Below, piece after piece: positions 1 to 8,306 of a stretch of 32,407 nt of DNA. The DNA is from Rhodocyclaceae bacterium. GTDB taxonomy: Bacteria; Pseudomonadota; Gammaproteobacteria; Burkholderiales; Rhodocyclaceae. Both the position numbers and the translations under genes were made by a program. The notes below the pieces were generated by a model that had not been told where the DNA came from, ran no database searches, and was given only the letters and a program-made list of their open reading frames with translations. The stretch covers positions 1 through 32,407 of the forward strand of contig JAPKHL010000033.1 of NCBI GenBank assembly GCA_026646875.1. Reading direction: 5' to 3'. Position 1 is the first letter of the stretch, and each line of letters starts with the position of its first letter.

Positions 1-1642
1 GTCACGCTGATGACGGTCAGGCGATCGCCATCGGGGTCGGTGTCATTGGCGAGCACGTCGACGATGGCGGGCATGCGGCTGCCAAACCAGGCCAGCGCAT
101 CATTGACGGCCTGCGGCGGACGATTGATGTAGGTGCGGTCGCCCGCCGAGGTGGTGACGCTCTGTTCCCGGGTTCGGTAGACGTCGACTTCCTGCTTGTG
201 CCTGACCGTGTTGTATACGGCACGCGCGACCCAGGCAGGTTGGACTTCGCTGAAGGCGGGGGCGGCCATTTCCGCGGCTTGCGGCCGGGCGGGGTTCTCA
301 GTGGCGGCGGGCGTGGCGGGCAATACGGGGGAGGCGGTCGGCGGCGTGATCGTCAGGGCCACCTCGCAGCGCCGGTTCGCGGCCCGGTTGGCCCGGTTGT
401 TGGGATATTTCGGCGCAAGTTCGCCGCGCCCCTCGACGGCGATGCGGTCACCTGCCAGTCCCTGCTCGACAAGATAGTCGCGGACGTTTCCGGCGCGTTC
501 CTCGGACAGGCGCTGGTTGAAGCGTTCATTGCCGAGATCGCAGGTGTGGCCGGTGGCAACGATGCGGTACGTCCCTTCCGCTGCAGCGGCCTTGCCGGCG
601 AGTTCGCGAAGACGCGCCTTGCTTTGTTTGGAGAGCGTGGCCTTGCCAAGTTCGAACAGCACGTCGATCGTGGCAAGTTCGGGGGCGGCGGCCGGGGCGT
701 CACGGCGGACCGGGTCCTGAGCAGCGACGGGCTTGTCCAGCGTGGCGATCGCAAGCGCCGGTTGTGCCGGCAAGGCACTCGCTGCGGTGCTCTTCCGGGC
801 TGCAGTGCGGGCGGGGTGGTCGAACTCGTAGCGGAAGTAGACGCCAACCCGATGGTCGTTTCTGAGCGTTTCGAACTCGCCGCGCTTCTCGGACTGAGCG
901 TTTCGAACTCGCCGCGCTTCTCGGACGTGGCGAGATTGAGCAGAACACTGTAGGGGCGGTTGGCGAAGAATTTCTCGGCGCTAACGGAAAAGGTCCTCTG
1001 GCTTGCCGATGTCGTGCCCCATTCATGGTCGAGACCCGCAGTCAGGCGGATCGCTTGCGGCACGAGATAGGTACCGATTCGCGCACCGACACCGTGATCG
1101 TAGGCTTTTTCGAAAAGGCGGGTGGTCGTGGTGGTGGTGATGTTCTGGAGATACGGCCCCAGTGCGGGATCGGTCCCGCTGATGGTTTCCTGGCTGCTGC
1201 TGACCGTCGTGCCCACCTCGCGGCGGTCGGTGAGGCCGAAGGCGCCGTAGGCTCCCCAGAACCAGTGTTCCCGTTCCTGTCCCCCGCCCAGCGTCAGCTT
1301 CTGGTCGCCGGCAGCGTTCCTGTCCCAGGCGCCGAACAGCTTGCCAACCGTGTAGCCCTGCCCGTCGGTGCGATCCAGCAGCCAGTGGCGGTTCAGCTTG
1401 ACGCCGCCGACATCCTTGCCGAACCAGGCTTCTCCAATCCATGCGGAACGATCATCGCCCGAGAAGACGTGCGACAACTCGCCACGCAGGTGCGTCTTGT
1501 TGTCGAAGCCAAGGGTGATTCCGGTGCCGCTGCCCGGCACCCGGGCGGCGTCCTGGGCAAGGGCGGTGCCGGTGAGCGAGGTTGTCGATGCGGCAAGGAT
1601 GAGTGCGCCCGGGAAGGCGATCCGGCTGAGAATGGAGGGCAT
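1..1642 (-). pseudogene. OmpA-like outer membrane protein with cadherin-like tail, frameshifted by a 32-bp duplication (runs off the left edge)
   Basis: The start at 1642 gives an N-terminal signal peptide ending near residue 29 (ALA-QD), then about 230 residues of beta-rich sequence (GGGQEREHWFWGAYGAFGL and similar) that fits an outer-membrane or autotransporter-like beta domain. At 863-926 a 32-bp tandem duplication shifts the frame. If one copy is removed, translation continues as ETLRNDHRVGVYFRYEF and then into a clear OmpA C-terminal peptidoglycan-binding domain (VLFELGKATLS, ATGHTCDLGNERFNQRLSEE, NRAANRRCEV; about 660 down to 355). After a Pro/Ala linker the frame ends in VLANDTDPDGDRLTV, the opening of a cadherin-like/VCBS-type repeat, and stays open to base 1. 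As read, the shifted frame ends at 353 in Ser/Arg/Pro-rich nonsense. It is the last gene of a run of minus-strand secreted-protein genes. The frameshift could be real, phase-variable or a sequence error. The OmpA assignment is firm; the role of the tail is unknown. Confidence 0.8.
863..926. repeat. 32-bp perfect tandem duplication inside the OmpA-like gene
   Basis: Copies at 863-894 and 895-926 are identical. 32 is not a multiple of 3, so the second copy shifts the reading frame. Deleting either copy joins the N-terminal beta domain to the OmpA domain without a stop. Confidence 0.95.
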
Positions 1643-1683
1643 GAGCGTTTGCTGCGTCGAGGAGGGGGTGTCAGGGGAGGCAG

Positions 1684-2790
1684 TCAGTTCGGGAGGCAGG
1701 CGACCACGCCCTCGCTACCATGGCCTTCGGAAATCCAGCCGCGTGCGATCATCTCGACGCGGATGCTCGAACTGGTCGTGTAGCGGTGATTGGGCGCGCC
1801 GCCGATTCCCTGGTTGTACAGGCGGTGGAGCCGGACCCGGTCATCCGGGCAGACGCCGGCGGTCGTCGGACGCTGGGCATGAAAGGCGACGGCTTCGAAC
1901 GTCCAGTCGGCGTTGCCTTTCACCGTGGCGCATTCGGCCGGATCGGGGGTGTAGAAGTGGGAGCTCTTCGGACTGAAACGGGTGCTGAAGAAGCGACAGA
2001 CCTCGCTCAGTCCGTCAGCCGGCGCCGTCTGCACCGCGAAGGATTGTCCGGTTCGCGTCCAGCCGGCATGGGCTCCCGAATCGAGTGCGGCGATTTCGTC
2101 GGGAAAGGCCGTCAGGAAATAGTGCCCGAATTCCGCATGATGGTACTCGATGGCCAGGGTCCTGGCGGGAGCGGCGACAAGGGTGCCCAGGGTGATGTCG
2201 TCGATCCAGCCCGTGCCGGCATCGAGCAGCAGCACGCCGATCGCAAGGGTTCGGGTTCCCTCGGGGATGGTTGCGTCAAGGGTGATCCGTTGCCAGTCCT
2301 GCGTGCCGGTCATGGCTGTCGAGCGGGCCTGGTCGATGATTGCGCCCGTGGCCGCGTGAAAAGTGACGACCAGTCGCCAGCCAGCGCTACCGACGGACTC
2401 CGTCTTGAGCATGGCGGAATAGCGCAGGGTTTTTCCGCCACGCTCCGCACCGATAGGGATCATCTGTTCGATCAGGCCGTAAACCTGTTCCCGGAGCCGC
2501 TCCATGCGGAAACTCCGGGACCCCTGGGCCGCATTGGCCTGGTCGGTGGTCATCGAATAAGCCTCGACGCCGTAGTGCTGCGAAGTCCGCCAGCCGGGCA
2601 GTACGCCGTTGACCATTGCTGCCTCGAATCCCGCGTTTTCTACTGTAATGGGGGATTCGATCAGTGCCTGCGAGGTCTTCTGGGCAGCGCCTGCGGGCGT
2701 TGCGGCGGCTGCATCGGCCACGGGGCCTGCAACGGCATGCGCGCAGGCAACGATGGACAGCAGCAAGGGCAGGAATACGTGACGCATCAT
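1684..2790 (-). CDS. Exported protein: beta-sandwich (CBM-like) domain plus shared DUF5648-like module
   Basis: 368 residues from the ATG at 2790 (a second ATG follows at 2787). The signal peptide is MMRHVFLPLLLSIVACAHAVAG. Residues about 46-205 look like a carbohydrate-binding-type jelly roll (ENAGFEAAMVNGVLPGW near the start, GTGWIDDITL at the end). Residues about 218-368 form the module shared with three other proteins here: EYHHAEFGHYFLTAFPDE, CRFFSTRFSPKSSHFYT, NHRYTTSSSIR, GWISEGHGSEGVVAC. The start lies 23 bp after the stop of the protease gene, so the two are probably co-transcribed. The frame is open further upstream, but that stretch lies inside the protease gene and is ignored. Function is unknown; a secreted glycan-binding role is inferred from the jelly-roll look only. 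Confidence 0.82.
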   Translation of the reverse strand: MMRHVFLPLLLSIVACAHAVAGPVADAAAATPAGAAQKTSQALIESPITVENAGFEAAMVNGVLPGWRTSQHYGVEAYSMTTDQANAAQGSRSFRMERLREQVYGLIEQMIPIGAERGGKTLRYSAMLKTESVGSAGWRLVVTFHAATGAIIDQARSTAMTGTQDWQRITLDATIPEGTRTLAIGVLLLDAGTGWIDDITLGTLVAAPARTLAIEYHHAEFGHYFLTAFPDEIAALDSGAHAGWTRTGQSFAVQTAPADGLSEVCRFFSTRFSPKSSHFYTPDPAECATVKGNADWTFEAVAFHAQRPTTAGVCPDDRVRLHRLYNQGIGGAPNHRYTTSSSIRVEMIARGWISEGHGSEGVVACLPN

Positions 2791-2813
2791 CTCTATCGGT
2801 GAGCATCCATCTT

Positions 2814-4685
2814 CTAGCGGACGCAGGCAACGACACCCAGGCTGCCGTAGCCCTCGGGAATCCATCCACGCTGGATCATCTGATCGCGGATGCTCAGGCT
2901 GGTCGTGTAGCGATGATTGGGCGCGCCGCCCTGGCCGTTGTTGTAGAGACGGTAAAGAGGCACGGTGCCGCTGGCGCAGGTGCCACTGGCACTGGGTGTG
3001 GCGGTATGGAAGGAAATCGCCTCGAACTGCCAGTTCGGATTGCTCTTCAGCGTGGTGCATTCGTTGGCGTTGCCGGTGTAGAAATGCGAGCTCTTCGGCG
3101 CGAAACTGGTGCTGAAGAAACGACAGACACTGGACAGCGCGCCGGATGCGGCGCTGGATGCGATGAAAGTCTGTCCCGTACGTGTCCAGCCTGCAGGATT
3201 GCCCGCGTCGAGAGCCGCGACTTCCTCGGGGAAGCCGGTCATGAAATAGTGGCCGAAACCGCTGTGATAGTACTCGACGACCACCGTGCTGCTGACGTCC
3301 GCGCCGAGATACCCCTGCAGTTGTGGCCAGGCGTAGTCGAGCCGGGAATACAGGTCGTGGCCGCCGGGAAATTCACAGTACGACGAGCCGCCCTTGAGCG
3401 CGCCGCGAATGTAGTAGATCCCATTGCTGTTGGTGAAGATGCCCGAACCGCTGCTGCCACCCTCGGTGACGCCCACGTCCCAGCGAACGTCGACAAAGCT
3501 GCCCTGTCCGTTGAAGCTGCCGTAGCCCACGACGGCCCCCCGGTTGAGCTTCTTCAGGTCGCCCTTGGGGTGGTGGATACCAACAGCGGCGATGGTCTGC
3601 GCGATCGGGTTGGCGTCGAACGCGGACAGGGTTGCCCCGCTGGGTGGGGTTTCCTTCAAGCGCAGCAGGGTGTTGTCGAGGGCCTCGTCCGTGACGAGGA
3701 GCACCGCGCCACCAGCAAGCTGCTGCTGGTAGGGCGCGAGATTCGAGCCACAGGCGTAGGCTTCGAAGAACCAGTAGGTATTCAGGGTGGCCGCCGTGGC
3801 ATTGTCGGAAATGCAGTGATTGGCGGTGAGAAAGTAGGGGATCTGCGAACCGGGGTCCTTGTCGGCAAGCAAGGTGCCGGTGCACAGGTAGGAACCGTCG
3901 GGCTCCGTGTAGATCATTCGGGCAACGCTCGAGGCCGTGGCGCGCAGGCTGGCGTCCGGCTGCGAACAGACGACATCCGGCTCGCAGCCGGCGGAGGCGC
4001 CGATACCGGTATCCTTCTGCCATTCATTGCGGCGTGGATCGAACACCAGATGCGAGACGCGCGGGATCGTCAGTGCCAGCGCATCAACGGCCTGGCCGGC
4101 GGGGAGATCGATCACGACGGTTGCCGTCTCGCCATCGATCACCGGCGACCAGTAGCTGTCGTGTTCAAGAAGCGTGGCGGCGCGAACCGGCCCGAAGGTT
4201 TCGGCATCGTCGCCCTGGCCGTGGAACGAAATCGCGATGTCGGACGGCAGTCGGCTGAAGGACAAGGCAACGCGCAGGGCGCTGGCCCCCGGAGATGTGA
4301 CATCGATACGTGTTCTGCGGCTGCCGTCCGGCCGGGTTTCCCAGACGAGGCCTTGGGCCAGCGAGGCGTTCCGCGTCGCACTGACATCCCGGGTAATCCC
4401 GACCTGCAGTCCGCGCGTGCCGTGCCGAGTGGCGTTGTTCCTCCGGAGCGATTCGATTTCCGCCGGGAGCGGCGAGGCCAGGCGGATGCTCTGGGCGGCA
4501 ACGCTGGCGCCACGCCGATCGATTCGGGGCGTGGCCGTCGCGGCCTTGGTCGTGGCGGGGACGACGAACTGCTCGGGCTGGCTGCGCAGATCGGGGTTGT
4601 CTGCCCAGGCGGGATTCAGCCCGGCAACGGCGAGGCTGGCGGCGCAAACGCTCGCACGCACGGAAAGGCGGTGGCTGACGTTCAT
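2814..4685 (-). CDS. Exported trypsin-like serine endopeptidase with C-terminal DUF5648-like module
   Basis: 623 residues with a signal peptide ending near residue 28 (NPAWA-DN). Residues 30-235 resemble the propeptide/beta-sandwich region of lysyl-endopeptidase-type S1 proteases. The peptidase domain carries TANHC (His290), ALDNTLL (Asp337) and TEGGSSGSG (Ser412), which fits the His-Asp-Ser triad of the Achromobacter lysyl endopeptidase group. Residues about 468-623 are the shared module (EYYHSGFGHYFMTGFPEE ... VCRFFS ... SHFYT ... NHRYTTS ... GWIPEG). It probably acts outside the cell after export and propeptide removal; the cleavage specificity is not decidable here. It sits between two other module genes, with a strong hairpin just upstream (4711-4751). 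No strong Shine-Dalgarno precedes the ATG at 4685. Confidence 0.9.
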   Translation of the reverse strand: MNVSHRLSVRASVCAASLAVAGLNPAWADNPDLRSQPEQFVVPATTKAATATPRIDRRGASVAAQSIRLASPLPAEIESLRRNNATRHGTRGLQVGITRDVSATRNASLAQGLVWETRPDGSRRTRIDVTSPGASALRVALSFSRLPSDIAISFHGQGDDAETFGPVRAATLLEHDSYWSPVIDGETATVVIDLPAGQAVDALALTIPRVSHLVFDPRRNEWQKDTGIGASAGCEPDVVCSQPDASLRATASSVARMIYTEPDGSYLCTGTLLADKDPGSQIPYFLTANHCISDNATAATLNTYWFFEAYACGSNLAPYQQQLAGGAVLLVTDEALDNTLLRLKETPPSGATLSAFDANPIAQTIAAVGIHHPKGDLKKLNRGAVVGYGSFNGQGSFVDVRWDVGVTEGGSSGSGIFTNSNGIYYIRGALKGGSSYCEFPGGHDLYSRLDYAWPQLQGYLGADVSSTVVVEYYHSGFGHYFMTGFPEEVAALDAGNPAGWTRTGQTFIASSAASGALSSVCRFFSTSFAPKSSHFYTGNANECTTLKSNPNWQFEAISFHTATPSASGTCASGTVPLYRLYNNGQGGAPNHRYTTSLSIRDQMIQRGWIPEGYGSLGVVACVR

Positions 4686-4710
4686 GGAGGGACGGCTCTC
4701 GGCAAGAACG

Positions 4711-4751
4711 GGCGGCCAGCGCGGGAAATCATCTCTCCCGCACTGGCCGCC
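4711..4751 (-). terminator. Strong intergenic hairpin between module-protein gene and protease gene
   Basis: Arms 4711-4726 and 4736-4751 pair over 15 of 16 positions (one C/A mismatch) around a 9-nt loop. No U-run follows on the minus strand, so it may act as an mRNA-stabilising or attenuating structure instead of a classic intrinsic terminator. It fills most of the 78-bp gap. Confidence 0.6.
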
Positions 4752-4763
4752 CGAGGTTTGGCA

Positions 4764-5699
4764 TCACCTGCGAATGCCCGTGACGCTGGTACAGGATCCG
4801 GTCGGCGTCGAGGACAGCGTGGGCAGGAAATAGTAGCAACCGCTGAGGTTGTTGCTGCTGGTGAAATTCACCGTGAAATAATCGGTCGCCGGAATGGCGA
4901 ACGGCGAACGCACTTCGATCAGGCCGGTCTGCAGATTGTAGCGGGCGGTGGCGGTCAGCCCGTACTGGTTGGTCCCTTGCGCATAGTAGGGAGAATTCAC
5001 CGAGGACGGATCGCTCACCACGGTGGTGAAGCTGAGGACGTCGTTGCTCTGCGTGCCGTTGTAGACGTAGGAGAAGGTCCAGGTGCCGCCGACCATCTGC
5101 CGGGTGTTCTGATCCGCCAGCATGGGGTCGGTGGGGGTGGCGCCGGCCCCTTCGGCGCAGAAAACGACGCCCTCCGCGCCGAGCCCCTCGGGGATCCAGC
5201 CTTGGGCGATCATTGCGGAGCGCACGGCCGTGCTGGTCGTGTAACGATGATTGGGGGCACCGCTCAGACCGTTGTTGTACAGCCGGTAAACCTTCGTCTT
5301 GCCGACCGGACAGGAACCGTCGGTGGCCGGCTCCTGAACGAAGAATGCATTTGCCTCGAATTGCCAGTTGGCATTTTGTTTGAGGATAGTGCACTCCGAT
5401 GCGAACGGCGTGTAGAAATGGGAGCTCTTGGGGGCGAAGCTGGTCGAGAAGAAACGGCAGACCGGGCTGTAGCCGCTCGCTGTGGCGGCTTCCACCTTGA
5501 AGGTGTAGCCGGTGCGGGCCCACCCACTGAATTTCCCGGAATCCAGGGCCGCAGCCTCTTCGGGGAAAGCGGTGATGAAATAATGTCCGAAGCCCGCATG
5601 GTAATACTCGACGGCATCATTCGTTGCCGCCGCAGCGTTGAAGCTCGCTCCGCAGGCGACTGTCATGGCGAGCAGCCATGCCCCCGACTTGATATTCAT
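4764..5699 (-). CDS. Exported protein: DUF5648-like module plus C-terminal beta domain
   Basis: 311 residues from the ATG at 5699. A TTG 12 bp upstream is in frame, but its bases form the Shine-Dalgarno (TTGGGAG, 5 nt before the ATG), so the ATG is preferred. The signal peptide ends near residue 25 (NAAAA-TN). The shared module directly follows (EYYHAGFGHYFITAFPEE, CRFFSTSFAPKSSHFYT, YRLYNNGLSGAPNHRYTTS, GWIPEG). Residues about 195-311 are a beta-rich domain beginning MVGGTWTFSYVY and ending in VTGIRR. That domain resembles the tail of the protein at 7207-8222 (LLGGEWNFLYD ... FTGTRQ). It is the first gene of the cluster and has its own promoter candidate at 5731-5759. No enzymatic motif is visible; function unknown. 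Confidence 0.87.
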   Translation of the reverse strand: MNIKSGAWLLAMTVACGASFNAAAATNDAVEYYHAGFGHYFITAFPEEAAALDSGKFSGWARTGYTFKVEAATASGYSPVCRFFSTSFAPKSSHFYTPFASECTILKQNANWQFEANAFFVQEPATDGSCPVGKTKVYRLYNNGLSGAPNHRYTTSTAVRSAMIAQGWIPEGLGAEGVVFCAEGAGATPTDPMLADQNTRQMVGGTWTFSYVYNGTQSNDVLSFTTVVSDPSSVNSPYYAQGTNQYGLTATARYNLQTGLIEVRSPFAIPATDYFTVNFTSSNNLSGCYYFLPTLSSTPTGSCTSVTGIRR

Positions 5700-5730
5700 G
5701 GTGACTCCCAAGGTTATCCCAATATAATCA

Positions 5731-5759
5731 ATTATCCGTAGCTAAAGTCTCAAAGTAAA
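5731..5759 (-). promoter_or_regulatory. Sigma70-type promoter for the secreted-protein cluster
   Basis: On the minus strand TTTACT (5759-5754) and GATAAT (5736-5731) are separated by 17 bp, in an AT-rich pocket of otherwise GC-rich DNA, about 32 bp before the ATG at 5699. It is the only good promoter match in the 153-bp gap. Confidence 0.6.
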
Positions 5760-5852
5760 GTGTTAAATCGCTATCGAACCCGAGCAGACATCACGCGGTG
5801 CCTCCGGGTTGCCGACTTGGGGGCTGGGGGGCTGTGCCGAAGCGTCGGCTCC

Positions 5853-7053
5853 TTATCCAGCAAGCAGGGAAAAGAGGACGAGAGCCAGCCCCCAGACGAG
5901 AATGGTCAACAAGGTGATACGCTTGGCGGCAGCGCTGGCGGACAACATTCCGAGAAACGGCTTTTCGACCAGGGCGTAGGAGACGGCGCTTACAGCAATG
6001 GTGGCCGCCGACATGCCCACAAGAACACGCCAGTATCCTGCCCGGGGTTCGGCGCGATCGGGGATTGCTCCAAGCATCGGCAATATCTCAAGAATGGGAA
6101 CGTGAAGCAGGTAGATGCTGTAGCTGATGACGCCAATGAAGATGCAGACCCTGTTGTCGAAGAGTGCGAATGCGGCATTCCTCCGGCCATGCAGCCCGAT
6201 CAGGATCGCGGCTATGCTGAACATGATCCAGTAGTGCCGCGTCAGTCCGACCAGATCGTAATAGTGACGTCCGTGGGGATAGGTGCTGTAAACCGCCGGA
6301 GTTGCCAACAGGAAGAGGATTCCGGCGCCGAGGATTGCCTTTGATTGGTTTTCCCTGAAACTGCCGTTCGCACAGTAGTATGCGGCGCACATTCCGCAAA
6401 CGAATGTTTCGATGCGCAGTGGTAGATGAAATTCCGGTGTATGACTCGGAATCAGGACGACCCAGAGCTTCGCCCCGGCGGCAACGGTGAAGGCCGCCAT
6501 GAATAGCCCTCGGGCGCCGGATGCGGTGAGTATCTTGAACAGGACAGGAAACACCAGGTAGAAAGTCCATTCAAACGGCAATGTCCAGAAAACGCCGTTG
6601 ATCGAGGTGAAATACTCCTCGACGAAGTTGTGTGTCATGAGGATGTGCAGCGCCATGTTCAACACTTCCGGGACTTGGCCATACACACCGAGCCAGGCCA
6701 GTATCGATAATCCGCTCAGGCAGGCCAGGTACGCTGGGTAAACCCGGACCAGGCGCCGGAAAATGAACTGCGCATACGGCATGCCGGCGGCGTGCCGTCC
6801 GGTCTCGTTCGTGCCGCTGAACAGCCTGTTTCGTCAGCAGGAAGCCGGACAGCGCGAAGAAGATGTCAACTCCGATCCAGCCGTAGGAAATCCAGGGGGT
6901 CAAGTCCAGGGCATGACCCCACAGCGTGAGCGAAACCTTTTTCTGCGCTGCTCCAAACCAGGCGTGGTAGAGCACGACAAACATCGCCGCATAGGCCCGT
7001 ACTCCGGTGTACACCTCCGGGCGAAGGGCGGCATTCTTCATTTTTCCCATCAT
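5853..7053 (-). pseudogene. Acyltransferase-3 (OafA/YrhL) family membrane protein, frameshifted
   Basis: The N-terminal frame (start 7053; alternative ATG at 7041 with a GGGAAAA Shine-Dalgarno) reads RPEVYTGVRAYAAMFVVLYH with the conserved His, then GWIGVDIFFALSGFLLTKQ. Past 6833 that frame turns to nonsense, while the +1 frame continues LFSGTNETGRHAAGMPYAQ, FIFRRLVRVYPAYLACL and about eight more hydrophobic segments to the stop at 5853. The total of 1201 nt is one base too long for 400 codons, as expected for a single-base insertion. The shift lies in 6781-6833, for example an extra G in CAGG at 6824-6826. Acyltransferase-3 enzymes O-acylate surface polysaccharides from the inner membrane, which would fit the nearby glycosyltransferase and methyltransferase. 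It may be a real mutation or a base-call error. Confidence 0.8.
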
Positions 7054-7206
7054 CTTGTGATACGAACTGCCAGCCAGTGTTGCTGGCCTGCGGATTCAGT
7101 GAGAACGGGAGGGACTGGCTTCCGGCCGTGATCCGGAATGACAGGATTCGGTCTTGCCCCGGGGCGCTCGTTGCACCATCACTCCCCGGGGGGGTGGTGA
7201 AGGATG
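7054..7206. other. Intergenic region with GC-rich inverted repeats
   Basis: A GCCCCGGGGC palindrome (7157-7166) and a CACCA...TGGTG inverted repeat around CCCCGGGG (7174-7199) follow the stop of the 7207-8222 gene in its direction of transcription. They may end that transcript, although no U-run follows. No gene is seen. Confidence 0.35.
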
Positions 7207-8222
7207 TTACTGCCGCGTACCGGTAAAGGCCTGCACGTTGCCCGAGTACTCATAGGTGCCGTCGTAGTCGACCGTGCATTTGTCGCCAGACACCAGTCCA
7301 CTTGATTCCCCGGTGCCGCTGATCGTGTTGTCATCGGATAAGGTGAAGCGGAAGGTTGTCACGCTGCACATGTTGTTGTACCCCCAACTCTGCATGCGCA
7401 TGACGTACTCACCGTTCTGCTCACCCTGCTTGACGAAAACGCGAGCCGGACCGCCGCCATAGAGGGCGCTGTCAAAGCCCCCGCCATGGCCGATGGCGCG
7501 AAAAACACCGCCACTGCTGGTGCGCACGGAGCGGAAATAGAACGGCTGCAATGTGCTGCCGGGGGACTGTGACTGGTCGTACAGGAAATTCCACTCTCCG
7601 CCCAGCAGGCGGGCCAGCGGGTCGATGCGCGCGTCCGTCTGGCTGAAGCGGCCTTCGACGACGCCTTCCGAGCAGAACACCGGGCCTTCCCGCACCCACT
7701 TGGCGGCATTCATGGCGTCAACCGTCGCCTGGTTTGCGGCGTAGCGGTGGTTGGGGGCGCCGCCCTCGCCATTGTTGTAGAAGCGGATGACTGCCGCATC
7801 GTTGCCGCAGCTGCCGCTGGCGGGGGTGCTTACCCAGAAGGCCTCGGCTTCGTAGCGCCAGAGTGGATTTGCTGCGAGCAGCTGGCATTCATCCGGCAGG
7901 GCCGAGTAGAAATGCGAGCTCCGGGGGGCGAAGCTGTCGGAAAAGTAGCGGCAGACGGGCCGCACTTGCGGCGGCGGGAGCCCCTCCGGCGTTTCCTTGA
8001 CGCGGAACGTCAGGCCGGTGCGCTGCCATCCACCAAACTGGCCGGCGTCGAGCGCGGCGATTTCCTGCGGGAATGCGGTCATGAAGAAATGATTCATCCC
8101 CGGGTGTTCATCCCCGGGTGGTAATACTCGACGGCATCGAGCTGGGCGGCTTGGGCTGTCGTTGCCGCTGCCCCGCAGAAAGCGATGGCGGCAAGGGTGA
8201 AAACGCGGACCGGATGCTTCAT
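7207..8222 (-). pseudogene. Exported DUF5648-like module protein with C-terminal beta domain, frameshifted by a 14-bp duplication
   Basis: The ATG at 8222 has an AGGAG Shine-Dalgarno 9 nt upstream and begins MKHPVRVFTLAAIAFCGAA, a signal peptide. The frame then reads DAVEYYHPGMNTRG and stops because CACCCGGGGATGAA is tandemly duplicated (8093-8106 and 8107-8120). With one copy it reads EYYHPGMNHFFMTAFPQE, matching the intact paralogs at the same position, and then runs open to 7207, giving 333 residues in all. The rest has the module (CRYFSDSFAPRSSHFYS, RFYNNGEGGAPNHRYA) and a beta-rich tail (RLLGGEWNFLYD ... FTGTRQ) related to that of the protein at 4764-5699. The sequence of the remaining frame shows no other damage. 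Function unknown. Confidence 0.85.
8093..8120. repeat. 14-bp perfect tandem duplication causing a frameshift
   Basis: Two adjacent identical copies of TTCATCCCCGGGTG (plus strand), 8093-8106 and 8107-8120. It breaks the module-protein gene 34 codons after its start. Confidence 0.95.
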
Positions 8223-8259
8223 GACGGGATTCTCCTGGGTGGCCGGATAATCCCGTCAT
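8221..8259 (-). promoter_or_regulatory. 10-bp perfect inverted repeat enclosing the ribosome binding site
   Basis: ATGACGGGAT (8221-8230) and ATCCCGTCAT (8250-8259) are exact complements. In the mRNA the start codon of the 7207-8222 gene would be in the 3' arm and its AGGAG in the 19-nt loop. It could be a translational control hairpin or a DNA operator. Confidence 0.5.
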
Positions 8260-8306
8260 CATATCACGCCATGGGCGGAGGGCAGCTCGCGAAGTGTGGG
8301 GGAACG

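Noticed and set aside
2664..5741. A plus-strand open frame of over 1000 codons opposite the module-protein genes
   Set aside because: It is an antisense artefact of GC-rich third positions. The minus-strand genes have signal peptides, catalytic motifs and paralogy, while the plus frame shows no domain.
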